Source of the DNA: JBJHBP01 sp050485645
Lineage (GTDB): Bacteria; Pseudomonadota; Gammaproteobacteria; Steroidobacterales; Rariloculaceae
Reading direction: 5' to 3'
DNA length: 64,000 bases
Assembly: GCA_050485645.1 (NCBI GenBank)
Contig: JBJHBT010000007.1
Coordinates: 62,001-126,000, forward strand
The notes under the pieces were generated by a model. The model made no database searches. It saw only the letters and a list, made by a program, of their open reading frames with translations, and was not told the origin of the DNA. The translations under genes and the position numbers were made by a program. Positions 40,591 through 48,637 of the stretch are shown here, piece by piece. Positions within the stretch are counted from its first letter, which is position 1, and each line of letters begins with the position of its first letter.

Positions 40591-41784
40591 TCAAGGCATG
40601 CGAAAGAGCGCGTGCAAACGTGCAATGTGTTCCTGCACACGTGCGGGATCGGCCGGCTTGGATGGCTCCGTGGCCGGCGAAGAAGTCGGTGACCGCGTGG
40701 GCGATGCGGCAGCAGCCGGTCCTGACTGGCCCACCCAGGCATGGAACTCACCCTTGATCGCTTTCTGGATGACCCCGAACAGATACCCCGCCGGGTTGCG
40801 GATGCCGCCGGCTTGGCAGCGGGCCGCCCATTCGTCGAGCACCGCCTGTTGCAGCGCCTCGTCGACCTGACGCAAGGCGACCAGGGCACCCGACTGCTGT
40901 TCGTGCTTCAAGGCGAGAAAGCGCTGGGGCAAACGAAGATTTTCTCGCGCGCGCGGTACTGTACGTACTTTATTACTTATACGTTCATTACGTACTGTAC
41001 GGTCCTCGTTCGGATTCCGAAGCAAGTTGTCTGGCGGGGCTTTGCGCCCTGATTCGGATTCCGAAGACAGTGGCTCGCCATTCCGAATCAGGGCTTGCTG
41101 GCCTTCTTCGGATTCGTGAATCGTCTCGTCCTGTGGATAACTTTCGGCCGTGCTCCACCCCTGGCTGGCCAGCCGCTGCACCAGCACCTGCAGCCGTGTG
41201 GGCAGGGCACGGCCGCTGAGCAGCGGGTCTTCGGCGATTTCCTTGAGTGTGTGGATGCCGACGGTCTGCACGGCCTTGCTCGCATGGGTGAGCGCCTGGC
41301 TGATCAAACCCAGGTAATCCGCGTCGAGCTGCATGCCTTCGAACGGCGACAGCGGCTCGTCGTGCAGCACGTACAGATTGCCCTGGATGCGCCCGGTGCG
41401 CGGATCGCGCCGTCGCCGCACCAGGCTCAGCCACCGCGTCAGGCGCAGCAGCGTGAGCGCACGCGCCACGGTCTCGGAGGACGCCTTCGGCGCGCACGGC
41501 ATCGAGGCCAGGTAGGGACGGAGCTGGTCATAGGTCGGGAAGGCGGTGATGCCGTCGTCGTTGAGCAGCAGACGAAACACCTGCCAGGCGTTGCGTTCCA
41601 GCGGCGTGAGGCGATGATCGAGAAACAAGGCGCGCGGGACGGCTTCATGACGGTTGCCGCTGAACAGGAAGCCATCGGCAGCCGTCGTCCCGGTTTGCCG
41701 CGTTGGCATGCGCTGCATGGCCTGATCGAGCAGCGCGGAGAGTGAGACAGGACCATCGCCTTGACGCGGCGTGTCGATCCCCAT
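40591..41784 (-). CDS. STY4528-family pathogenicity island / ICE replication protein
   Basis: 397 residues. An N-terminal winged-helix-like region (LFLDHRLTPLERNAWQVFRL, then FPTYDQLRPYLASM and SSETVARALTLLRLTRWLSL) resembles replication-initiator DNA-binding domains. A disordered middle (about 215-275) leads to a C-terminal helical part rich in Ser/Pro/Arg. The family is named for islands such as SPI-7 and is presumed to act in element replication. It starts three bases after the stop of the DUF2857 gene and is thus the tail of the alpA operon. Confidence 0.82.
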   Translation of the reverse strand: MGIDTPRQGDGPVSLSALLDQAMQRMPTRQTGTTAADGFLFSGNRHEAVPRALFLDHRLTPLERNAWQVFRLLLNDDGITAFPTYDQLRPYLASMPCAPKASSETVARALTLLRLTRWLSLVRRRRDPRTGRIQGNLYVLHDEPLSPFEGMQLDADYLGLISQALTHASKAVQTVGIHTLKEIAEDPLLSGRALPTRLQVLVQRLASQGWSTAESYPQDETIHESEEGQQALIRNGEPLSSESESGRKAPPDNLLRNPNEDRTVRNERISNKVRTVPRARENLRLPQRFLALKHEQQSGALVALRQVDEALQQAVLDEWAARCQAGGIRNPAGYLFGVIQKAIKGEFHAWVGQSGPAAAASPTRSPTSSPATEPSKPADPARVQEHIARLHALFRMP

Positions 41785-41787
41785 GGC

Positions 41788-42348
41788 CTACGCCAATCCC
41801 TGGTCGATCCAGCTCCGGATCGTTGCCCAGATGACGGAGGCCGGCAAGGCGAGTGTTTCGGCCAGATCGAGTGTGAGGTTGAGCATCGCCACATCGTCGT
41901 CCAGCGCGATGCCGCGCTGATCGACTGCGGGCTTCCAGCGTGCCCACAGGTCCGTGTCCTGCTGCTCGCTGAGCACGGGATGGCGTCCTTTGCGTTTGGG
42001 CAGGCCGAGAATGTCCCGGCGCAGCGCCACTTCCTGATGGGTCAGGCCATAGAACCTGCTGACCATCTCCGTGCTCGCACCCAGGCGCAGCATGCGATCG
42101 ACGGTGGCGATCTCCTGCTCGACATCCTCTACCTGACGCAGCAGGCGTTGCAGCACCTCGCGGTTCACCTTCACGGAGCACCAGGACACCGTGGCGTTCA
42201 CCAGCATGCTGACCAGCTCCGGGTGTTTGAGTGCATCCAGCTCCACGTCGCCGAAGCCCATCGCCTTGCAACGGCGCAACTGCCCGTTGCGCAGGTCGTG
42301 CAGCGCCTGGGCGATCACGGCTTGGTTGAGAGGATGCGGTACCGACAT
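41788..42348 (-). CDS. DUF2857 protein, BisC-like activator subunit
   Basis: 186 residues: a helical N-terminal part (QAVIAQALHDLRNGQLRRCK) and a DNA-binding-like helical core (DRMLRLGASTEMVSRFYGLT, then HQEVALRRDILGLPKRKGRH) resembling FlhC-type or sigma-region-4-type HTH. In ICEclc the DUF2857 gene next to the ParB-like gene is bisC, whose product pairs with BisD to activate transfer genes and its own operon. Both the order and the domain match here, so I infer the same role. The gap to the ParB gene is 17 bases. Confidence 0.78.
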   Translation of the reverse strand: MSVPHPLNQAVIAQALHDLRNGQLRRCKAMGFGDVELDALKHPELVSMLVNATVSWCSVKVNREVLQRLLRQVEDVEQEIATVDRMLRLGASTEMVSRFYGLTHQEVALRRDILGLPKRKGRHPVLSEQQDTDLWARWKPAVDQRGIALDDDVAMLNLTLDLAETLALPASVIWATIRSWIDQGLA

Positions 42349-42365
42349 CGTGCGCTCCCGCAGCC

Positions 42366-44108
42366 CTATGGTTCAGTGGATGTGCTGACGTTCGATCCCG
42401 TACCGGCCTCCAGTTCCAGCAACCGGCGCGCAAGCCGCAGCAGACGAAACAGCTTGACCAAGGCGGTGTCGCTCAAGCGCGAGGCCTGCGCACTGCCGCC
42501 ATCCCGACGGCCTTGCAACAGCGGTCCCAGCGTGTCGGTCAGGCGCAGGTTGTCGAGCGCGGTGGGCGCCGTGGCCGCCGGCCGGTAGCCCGCGCTGAGC
42601 GCGTGCAGCAGCGTCAGCACCGCGCGTGCGATGAGGGGCAGCGCCTGCGTATCCGCCGACAGCGCGCCGACGTTGCAGAGAAAGCCGATGCCGTCATCGA
42701 CGGCCTCGATATGCTCGGCTTGGCCGGCTTCCTCGGCGATCTCACGGGCGAACTGCGCGATGTGCACGCGCAGGCGATCCGGCGCGTTCAGGCCAGGCTC
42801 GATGTACCAGACATCGGAAATCGGATAGAGCCCGCCGGCCTGCACCGGGATCGCCTGCAGGACGTTCGTCTCGAAGTCCGGCAGCGCGTCCCCCATCTGA
42901 TCGGCGACCAAGCGCTGGATCGCCTGCAAGCGTTCGGTCGTCGGTGCCGGCGAGACGATATGACCTTGCATGCGTTCGTCTTGCGCGTTCTCCGCATGCG
43001 GCGAGTCGTCCGCGGCGCAGGGTGCTTCCGGTGAGCGGGCTGGCGCCGGAGGCGGGGCCGGACTTTCCGGCCGCTGCTGCGGTTCGGGTTGAGAAACCGG
43101 GGGCTGTGTGACAGCGGCTGGCGGTGTTGATTCGGGTGTGCGCGGAGGCGGCGGTATCATCGGCGCGGCGACGGCGCTGCCGAGTTGCGGCGCATGGGGC
43201 GAGGGTTCGCTGCTCAACGCGCGCTGCCGATTCTCGGTCTCGCCGATCTCCAGCATCAGGCTGTCGTAGTCGGCTTCCAGCAGCTCGGCCATGTGCCCGA
43301 CCAGCTCGTCCTGCACGCGCTTGATCGAGAAGCTGTCGCCGTCGCCGTCGAACAGGGTCAGTACGTCGTGGAACAGCGCGGGGAAATCGACCGCCAGGTG
43401 TTTGCCGGCACTGCGCGCTTCCCATATCCGCGTGCTCGCCCGGCGCAAGGCGGTCAGCCGCTCGACCTGGGGCCGGCCCAAGCCGCCGTAGAGCAGCGTC
43501 GGGATCGCGGGCAACAGGTAACGCACCGCATCCTGCATGCGGCTCACATGGGGCTGGGCGATCGGGTAGCCATCGGCGCTGAGCCGACGCGCCAGTTCGC
43601 TCTGCGTCAGCGCCTGGCCGGACTCCTGCTCGTAGAGTTCACGGGCCTTCTCGATACCGAGGCTGCGCTCGATGAACGACAAGCCGCCATGCAGCTCGTT
43701 CTCGGCCAGATGGCCGGTCAGCGCGATGATCTCGCCACGCTCCGGCCACGGCCGGAACAGGCACGAAATACGGAAGAAGCGCTCGTCCTTCGTCTCGCTC
43801 CACAACTCGCGCAGGATTGCGAGCCGCGTGTTACCGCCGTTGCGGATGATGTAGTGCGGCTCGCCCGGACGGCGCGTGATCGCCGGCGGCGCATCCAGAC
43901 CACGCTCCCGGATCGACGCCTTGATCTCGTCGTAGCGCGGGTTGCGCGTGACACGCGGATTGAGGTCGTAGGGTCGAAGTTCGTCCAGCGTGACCGACAT
44001 GGGCGTGTCGGCGATGGGGTCGCTCAGCGCATCGGTCACCGGGCCGCTGCGCTCGAAGCGGTCGGCCAGCAGCTTGGCAGCCATGTCCTGCGGGGTCAGC
44101 TCAGCCAT
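42366..44108 (-). CDS. ParB-family protein of the PFGI-1 type (TIGR03764), BisD-like
   Basis: 580 residues. The ParB-type N-domain has LRPYDLNPRVTRNPRYDEIK and the GGNTR nucleotide-contact motif (about 90-94). A helix-turn-helix follows (SELARRLSADGYPIAQPHVS, about 175-194). A Pro/Glu/Gln linker (about 310-390) leads to a C-terminal helical domain. The family is named ParB, but in ICEclc the orthologous position encodes BisD, the partner of BisC in the transfer activator. ATG 44108 overlaps the shi-like gene by eight bases. Confidence 0.85.
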   Translation of the reverse strand: MAELTPQDMAAKLLADRFERSGPVTDALSDPIADTPMSVTLDELRPYDLNPRVTRNPRYDEIKASIRERGLDAPPAITRRPGEPHYIIRNGGNTRLAILRELWSETKDERFFRISCLFRPWPERGEIIALTGHLAENELHGGLSFIERSLGIEKARELYEQESGQALTQSELARRLSADGYPIAQPHVSRMQDAVRYLLPAIPTLLYGGLGRPQVERLTALRRASTRIWEARSAGKHLAVDFPALFHDVLTLFDGDGDSFSIKRVQDELVGHMAELLEADYDSLMLEIGETENRQRALSSEPSPHAPQLGSAVAAPMIPPPPRTPESTPPAAVTQPPVSQPEPQQRPESPAPPPAPARSPEAPCAADDSPHAENAQDERMQGHIVSPAPTTERLQAIQRLVADQMGDALPDFETNVLQAIPVQAGGLYPISDVWYIEPGLNAPDRLRVHIAQFAREIAEEAGQAEHIEAVDDGIGFLCNVGALSADTQALPLIARAVLTLLHALSAGYRPAATAPTALDNLRLTDTLGPLLQGRRDGGSAQASRLSDTALVKLFRLLRLARRLLELEAGTGSNVSTSTEP

Positions 44109-44358
44109 CGTCGCCGGTCTCCGGTGTCGTGGCGCGCAGGCCGCTGTGCCGGTCGGCGCGTTGTAGCCGAGCGAGCGCATTGCGGCTGGCGCGATGGTCG
44201 CCGGCGGTCGAGCCGGTGTAGATCGGTGGCAGTCCCGGCTTGGTGAACTTCAGGTGTCCGCCCGGTGTGCGAACGACCTCCCAGCCTTCCCGCAGCGCAA
44301 AGTCGATGAGTAGTCTCAGCCGCTTGTGTCCGCGATGGAGGGTATGCGCAGCGCTCAT
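44101..44358 (-). CDS. Shi-like small protein with HicA-type RNA-binding fold
   Basis: 85 residues. The pattern KRLRLLIDFALREGWEVVRT then GGHLKFTKPGLPPIYTGSTA and RNALARLQRADR follows the HicA/YcfA small dsRBD-like fold. It includes the histidine after GG that is catalytic in HicA toxins. No HicB antitoxin gene is next to it. In ICEclc the small gene between parA and parB is shi, which together with parA slows division of transfer-competent cells. Position and size match. It overlaps parA by four bases and the ParB gene by eight. Confidence 0.7.
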   Translation of the reverse strand: MSAAHTLHRGHKRLRLLIDFALREGWEVVRTPGGHLKFTKPGLPPIYTGSTAGDHRASRNALARLQRADRHSGLRATTPETGDDG

Positions 44359-45206
44359 GTCCTGGCCCTCCGGTGCGCGCCGGCCTTCAGTTGCATGAAC
44401 GCGGATTCCCAATTCGGCAGCAGCTCGCAGGCGAGCGCGCGTATCGTGTCGAAGGCGGCCGGCGTCGTCCGGCCCGAGGGCCGCCGATGCTCGACCCGGT
44501 GCACGGGCAGCGCCAGGGTCGAAGCGCGCGGATAGGCTTCTATCGCCGGGATGTCGGTGTCGAGCACGGCGATGCCCGGCTCGGCACGAAACAGATCGCG
44601 CAGTGCCTGCTGTATGAGCCGCGCATTGCTGGACACTGGATGCACGCGGTTGATGATCAGGCGCAGTGGCGGCGGCTCGATGCCGAGGCGCCGGTACGGC
44701 GCGATGTCCTGCATCAGTTGCAGCGTGCCGCGCCGGAACTCGCGCGCCGCCAGGATCTCCGGCGTGACCGGCGACACCGCCAGGTCGGACGCCAGCACGG
44801 CCATTTCCAGCAAGACACTGCGCGCGCCCTGCGTGTCGATCAGCAGCAGGTCGTAATGCGCGCGGAAGACGGGCAACAGGTTGCGCAGCCGCAGCCGTCC
44901 ATCCGGCGCATGCAACAACAGCGTGTTCAACTGCCCCCTGTCGTCGTTGGAGAGCACCAGGTCGAGACCATCGATCGCGGTGCGCGACACCAGGCGATCG
45001 AGGGACTGCTCGTTGAAGGCCAGCAACTCGTAGATGCCGGCGGGTGCACGTACCTGCAGCTCGAAGTAGCTCGACAGCGTGGGCTGCACATCCAGGTCCA
45101 GCAGCAGCACGCGCAGCCCTGCATCGGCGGCGAAGCCGCCCAGGTTAGCCGCCGTGGTGGTCTTGCCCACGCCGCCCTTGGTCGAAATGATGGACACCAC
45201 CTGCAT
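44355..45206 (-). CDS. parA: ParA-family ATPase
   Basis: 283 residues. The deviant Walker A is STKGGVGKTTTAANL (about 8-22). The second strand is LLLDLDVQPTLSSYF, and the Walker B-like segment is YDLLLIDTQGARSVL (about 118-132). Such ATPases position DNA on the nucleoid and help maintain excised ICEs; in ICEclc ParA also contributes to the growth slow-down. It is followed by shi with a four-base overlap and preceded by alpA after 43 bases. Confidence 0.92.
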   Translation of the reverse strand: MQVVSIISTKGGVGKTTTAANLGGFAADAGLRVLLLDLDVQPTLSSYFELQVRAPAGIYELLAFNEQSLDRLVSRTAIDGLDLVLSNDDRGQLNTLLLHAPDGRLRLRNLLPVFRAHYDLLLIDTQGARSVLLEMAVLASDLAVSPVTPEILAAREFRRGTLQLMQDIAPYRRLGIEPPPLRLIINRVHPVSSNARLIQQALRDLFRAEPGIAVLDTDIPAIEAYPRASTLALPVHRVEHRRPSGRTTPAAFDTIRALACELLPNWESAFMQLKAGAHRRART

Positions 45207-45249
45207 GGGCTTCTCCTCGTGGAAGGGAACGATCCGGAAAGGAGAAGCG

Positions 45250-45459
45250 TCAGGTGCGTTCTTTGAGGCGATCAGCGATCCACTGGTCGATCTCGACGGA
45301 ATCCCAGCCGACGGCGCGCACGCCCAGGCGCATTGCCTTGGGAAACTTGCCCACCTTCATCAGGCTGTAGATATGCGCGCGCTTGAAGCCGGTCTTGGCT
45401 TCGACTTCGGCGCGGCGCAGGATGCGATGTTCGGCCGGGGCGGTGGTCTGCGAAGACAT
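45250..45459 (-). CDS. alpA: AlpA-family HTH regulator, first gene of the regulatory operon
   Basis: 69 residues, a MerR-like winged helix: ILRRAEVEAKTGFKRAHIYS, then KAMRLGVRAVGWDSVEIDQW. The start is ATG 45459 with GAGGAG eight bases upstream; the in-frame GTG 45468 is too close to that site. AlpA proteins activate excision or integrase genes in prophages and islands. In ICEclc alpA heads the operon alpA-parA-shi-bisD-bisC, the same order as here. Confidence 0.85.
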   Translation of the reverse strand: MSSQTTAPAEHRILRRAEVEAKTGFKRAHIYSLMKVGKFPKAMRLGVRAVGWDSVEIDQWIADRLKERT

Positions 45460-45534
45460 GATGGGCACTCCTCGACGCTCGTTGGCGTTGTTCAGAAAGT
45501 GCCTCGTATTGAATACACCGCCTTCGGGAGAGTC

Positions 45535-45569
45535 ACTGCAATTGCAGAGCGAGAGACTGCAATTGCAGT
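45535..45569. promoter_or_regulatory. Tandem palindromes 21 bp apart upstream of alpA
   Basis: Two copies of the 12-bp palindrome CTGCAATTGCAG (45536-45547 and 45557-45568). The second extends to 14 bp, ACTGCAATTGCAGT (45556-45569). Their centres are 21 bp apart, two turns of the helix, so two dimers would sit on the same face. They lie between the bisR-like stop and alpA, about 40 to 60 bases upstream of a possible -10 (TATTCA, minus strand). This is a likely activator site for the alpA promoter. Confidence 0.7.
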
Positions 45570-46315
45570 CAGTGCGGTGCGTCTTCCAGGTGGCGCCGCG
45601 CCTGCGCGAGCTTGGCCCATAAGGTCCGCTCGGCCATGCCGGGTCGGCCCGCGTGGTGAGCGAGCAGCGCGCTGATCACGGACTCCATGGTCTCGAACGA
45701 GGAGTAAGGCTTGCCGCTCGGTGACTTCCCGAGCAGCAAGCCCAGCAGGCCGCCGACGATGTTGAGGTACGTTCCCTCGCTCCTGGGAGACACTTCATGC
45801 TCTGCGACGCTTAGGCTCTCGATACGTTTGCACAGCACCTGATGTCGTTCATGCAGAATGTCGAAGGACCGTTCTTTTTCTGCGAGCCGGGCCTTGAGTG
45901 CTACCCGGTCGGCCAGGAGCGCCTGTACCACGTCGATGCCGATCGCCGAATGAAGCTGACGCTCGATTTCGTCGAACAGGAACGTCGGCTTTTGATCGGG
46001 ATAGAAGCGGGCCATCCACGCCTTGAGATCGACATGCCGAACGGTGAGATCCGGATCGTCGAGAAACGAGGGATCGTTCGATGTGACGCCGGACTTTCCA
46101 TACGGCAGCTCGCCGTTTCTGAGTCCATCGAAGATGCGTTCGGCGTTGAAGCGCAGCATCGGCCACCTCGGAAAATCATCCAGGTCGGGGACGCCTTTGC
46201 CGTTCATCGCATCGAGGATGCGCGTCTCGAACCGCAGCAGACCACTCCACCGGATGGCGGCTTCGATGGGTCGGTAGAAGACCCTGCAATGCAGAGATGG
46301 ATCGGTCTTGCGCAT
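45569..46315 (-). CDS. BisR-like regulator of the alpA operon
   Basis: 248 residues, soluble and without a named domain that I recognise. The N-terminal half contains RFETRILDAMNGKGVPDLDD and FPRWPMLRFNAERIFDGLRN. A coiled coil lies at about 145-185, and the C-terminal part has YLNIVGGLLGLLLGKSPSGK followed by a helix-rich end. In ICEclc the 251-residue bisR gene lies at exactly this place, also without clear domains, and activates the alpA promoter. Length, context and orientation agree. The start at ATG 46315 has GGAG six bases upstream. Confidence 0.7.
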   Translation of the reverse strand: MRKTDPSLHCRVFYRPIEAAIRWSGLLRFETRILDAMNGKGVPDLDDFPRWPMLRFNAERIFDGLRNGELPYGKSGVTSNDPSFLDDPDLTVRHVDLKAWMARFYPDQKPTFLFDEIERQLHSAIGIDVVQALLADRVALKARLAEKERSFDILHERHQVLCKRIESLSVAEHEVSPRSEGTYLNIVGGLLGLLLGKSPSGKPYSSFETMESVISALLAHHAGRPGMAERTLWAKLAQARRHLEDAPH

Positions 46316-46801
46316 GTCCCGCTCCAGCCATCTGGCTCCCCCTGGCAGCATTCACGGGTCCAGTCCGGCGGGCGCGTGGCGGCGCTGGCTGGACAGGAGT
46401 CCGACGATGGGTAGACTGGCGCCAATGGCCGGTAGCGCAGAGGATGTGCAGGAAGCGCTACGTCATTTCATTACTTCGTATCCGTTCGTTACCGACACTG
46501 GCGTCCCCATGCCACGGATGAGTGTTCGTGCTCGTCACGCAACAGTAAAGACCTGTCGTGTCTGAATCGAAGTCGCCGGCGTTACGCGGCATGTTCGAGA
46601 CTCGAAAAGTCTTGATCCTGAGCAGGAAGGCATCGACGGACGATCGGCGGATGCGCCTTGGAAGACGCAAAACCGCTGCCAGGAAGTCGATGATGGCTGC
46701 GTAATTCGATGGAATCGCTTCCAGCACCCAGGAAGTACCGCCCGCCAGTCATACCCTTCTGGTCTGCACGAAGACCAAAAAAGAAAGACGATCTCGTGCG
46801 C
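46316..46801. other. Spacer between the LysR gene and bisR-like gene
   Basis: 486 bases that should contain the promoter of the bisR-like gene. The segment 46460-46505 is AT-richer than its surroundings. A minus-strand ORF of 89 codons (46458-46727) has no ribosome binding site and no recognisable similarity, so I treat it as chance or a decayed gene. No terminator is obvious after the LysR gene. Confidence 0.45.
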
Positions 46802-47686
46802 TCAGGCGCCGACGTGGTTGACGCGCCGGATGAAGTTGCTCAACTGCTCGGATGGTTCGTTGTCCGGTCTCAGCAAGAAAGTCGTCATCATGAACGAGCG
46901 ACCGGCCAGTGGCCGGGCCACCACGTCCTTGTGGTGGCAGGCTTCGAGGTGTGCGGCACTGGAGAAGCCGACCCCGTAGCCTGCGGCCACCAACGTCAAC
47001 ATCAAATCGTGCGTGACCACCCGCTCGGCCACGACGGGCTGCGTGTCCACCGATCGCAACAGTCGCTCCAATTGCTGACTGCATCCTTCGCAGACTTCCG
47101 GGTGGCAGAGTACCAGAGGGTAGTTCACCACTTCGTCGAGCGGTACACGCTTGTGGGCCAGCAACGGGTGCCTGGAGGGAACGGCCACGACCAAGGGATC
47201 ATGCCAAACCGGCTCGGCGACGATTCCGTCCTCGATCTCATCGGCCAAGGCGAAACCTGCGTCGTACAGGTCGTTGCGGAGTCCCTTCAATTGCTTGGAG
47301 AACGGTATCTCGAACAATCGAATCTCGACCTCGGGTTCTTCCTCCCTGCACAGCGCGAGCAAGGCAGTCAACCGGCTGCGTGCGATGCCGTCGGACAATG
47401 CGATGCGGAGGGTGCCGCGGTAGCCTGTGGACGCAGCCTTCACGTTGGTCTTGGCCTGTTCGAGGCAAAGTAGTACCCGGCGAGCATCCTCCAGGAAGAC
47501 CTGCCCGGCCCACGTCAAGCGCGTACCACGGGACGTGCGCTCGAACAGGATCACCCCAAGGTCCGATTCGAGTTTCTTGATGGTGCGCGATAGTGGAGAT
47601 TGCTCGATGTTCAGTCGTTCGGCAGCTCGTCCGAAGTGCAGCTCTTCGGCAACGGCGATGAAGTATCGAAGATGGCGTAAATCCAT
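46802..47686 (-). CDS. LysR-type transcriptional regulator (TciR position)
   Basis: 294 residues. The N-terminal winged helix (MDLRHLRYFIAVAEELHFGR, then EQSPLSRTIKKLESDLGVIL) is followed by a two-lobed ligand domain (about 90-290). In ICEclc the LysR protein TciR activates bisR; here a LysR gene lies next to and in the same direction as the bisR-like gene. The ligand domain resembles those of aromatic-compound LysR proteins (LRIALSDGIARSRLTALLAL), but no ligand can be named. It could alternatively be unrelated cargo. Confidence 0.85.
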   Translation of the reverse strand: MDLRHLRYFIAVAEELHFGRAAERLNIEQSPLSRTIKKLESDLGVILFERTSRGTRLTWAGQVFLEDARRVLLCLEQAKTNVKAASTGYRGTLRIALSDGIARSRLTALLALCREEEPEVEIRLFEIPFSKQLKGLRNDLYDAGFALADEIEDGIVAEPVWHDPLVVAVPSRHPLLAHKRVPLDEVVNYPLVLCHPEVCEGCSQQLERLLRSVDTQPVVAERVVTHDLMLTLVAAGYGVGFSSAAHLEACHHKDVVARPLAGRSFMMTTFLLRPDNEPSEQLSNFIRRVNHVGA

Positions 47687-47991
47687 GCGCTATGTCCTCG
47701 TGATTTGCGCCACCATAGTTCGATCGCCGCTATCGGCGTCTCATCGGTGTTCCCCGGTGGGCCGGCTCGATCTTGCCCATGCTCCTCCGTTCACGAAACC
47801 AGGAGCCACGCTCCCGTCGGCGTACCCTATGTGTGGGGCAGTACTCGCCCCCGCGATCGGATCGAGAGTGCTGTGCACGCGCCGAGCTATTGCACCAGCT
47901 CTCATCGCTCGCTCGCCGCTGCCTTGGGTGGCATCGCTCCTATCGTAGATGTAGCATTGACTTAATTAAGTACACAGAACATTATCATAGA
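47687..47991. other. Divergent spacer between LysR and ArsR genes
   Basis: 305 bases between two divergent regulators. The right 35 bases hold the ArsR promoter. The rest shows no gene and no clear repeat. The LysR promoter must lie at its left end. Confidence 0.4.
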
Positions 47992-47992
47992 A
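47957..47992 (+). promoter_or_regulatory. Predicted leaderless promoter of the ArsR gene with operator-like palindrome
   Basis: TTGACT (47957-47962), a 17-bp spacer and CATTAT (47980-47985) form a good sigma-70 promoter. Seven bases further is the A of the ATG at 47992, so transcription should begin at or beside the start codon. The spacer begins within the perfect palindrome CTTAATTAAG (47961-47970), a probable site for the ArsR protein itself. Confidence 0.65.
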
Positions 47993-48288
47993 TGAACGGT
48001 TTTGCTGCCCTTGCGGACCCCACACGCCGCCGGATCATTGAGACCTTGGCACATGGACCGCTGTCTTCGGGGGAGATCGCCGGTCGATTCGACATCAGCG
48101 CGCCCGCTATCTCGCAGCACTTGAAGGCGCTCCGAGCCGCGAAGCTCGTGCGCGTGCGCGTAGAGGCGCAGTGGCGGATCTACGAACTCGACAAGGAAGG
48201 CGTCGACGAACTGGCGAGTTGGGTCGACGGACTCAGGCGTTTCTGGACGGACAAGCTCGATGCCTTGGATGCGTCTATGTGCAAGTGA
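47992..48288 (+). CDS. ArsR-family winged-helix regulator
   Basis: 98 residues: MNGFAALADPTRRRIIETLA, then GEIAGRFDISAPAISQHLKA (recognition helix) and VRVEAQWRIYELDKEGVDEL. This is the subgroup without metal-binding cysteines that is normally followed by an SRPBCC/AHSA1-domain gene. No such partner is present downstream. No ribosome binding site precedes the ATG, which agrees with a leaderless message. It could belong to the ICE or to the chromosome. Confidence 0.85.
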   Translation: MNGFAALADPTRRRIIETLAHGPLSSGEIAGRFDISAPAISQHLKALRAAKLVRVRVEAQWRIYELDKEGVDELASWVDGLRRFWTDKLDALDASMCK

Positions 48289-48436
48289 ACTCTCGAAGGA
48301 TGAGTGCCGCGACTCCGTGCGAACCTCACGACATGAAGATAGGATCGATCTACAGTGCTACGGTGTCGACGATCATGCTGAAGCCCGAACGAATGCCACC
48401 GATGTACAGCGGCGTACAAGGACAGCCATTGCCGTT

Positions 48437-48455
48437 GGGGGTACAAAAGGGGGTA
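48437..48455. repeat. Paired GGGGGTA direct repeats
   Basis: GGGGGTA at 48437-48443 and 48449-48455, 12 bases apart. Short repeats of this kind occur in the arm regions near attachment sites of tyrosine-integrase islands, so they may mark the ICE end. Confidence 0.4.
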
Positions 48456-48481
48456 TTTTTGAGCGTCTGTCAGGTGACGGA

Positions 48482-48525
48482 TGGCGGAAACACGGCTCTA
48501 GCCCTAGGTTTTCCGCCACTTTTTC
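48482..48525 (+). terminator. Nested hairpin terminator
   Basis: A 9-bp stem (48482-48490 with 48510-48518) contains an inner GGCT / AGCC stem and is followed by CTTTTTC. It would stop transcription coming from the arsR side before the chromosomal genes. Confidence 0.7.
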
Positions 48526-48637
48526 TGATCAATGTGTGATCAACGTCTGAGCGCCGCCTGACGGTGGCGTTCACAGCGACTGCCGCAGGCGGACGCGAAT
48601 CCCGCTAACATGGCGGCACACTCAACGGAACACGCTC

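Larger units (their letters stand above)
48289..48637. other. Gene-free stretch, probable ICE/chromosome junction region
   Basis: 349 bases without a gene. They include a pair of GGGGGTA repeats, a nested hairpin terminator and then base composition typical of the chromosome side. No tRNA end or other known attachment site is recognisable, and the matching left end is outside the window. Confidence 0.4.

Noticed and set aside
44101..44358. HicAB toxin-antitoxin pair
   Set aside because: Only a HicA-like protein is present; both neighbours are partition/regulatory proteins and no HicB-like gene is adjacent, so a classical pair is not called.
46458..46727. 89-codon minus-strand ORF between the LysR and bisR-like genes
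   Set aside because: No ribosome binding site, no recognisable sequence pattern, and it fills a region expected to be promoter.
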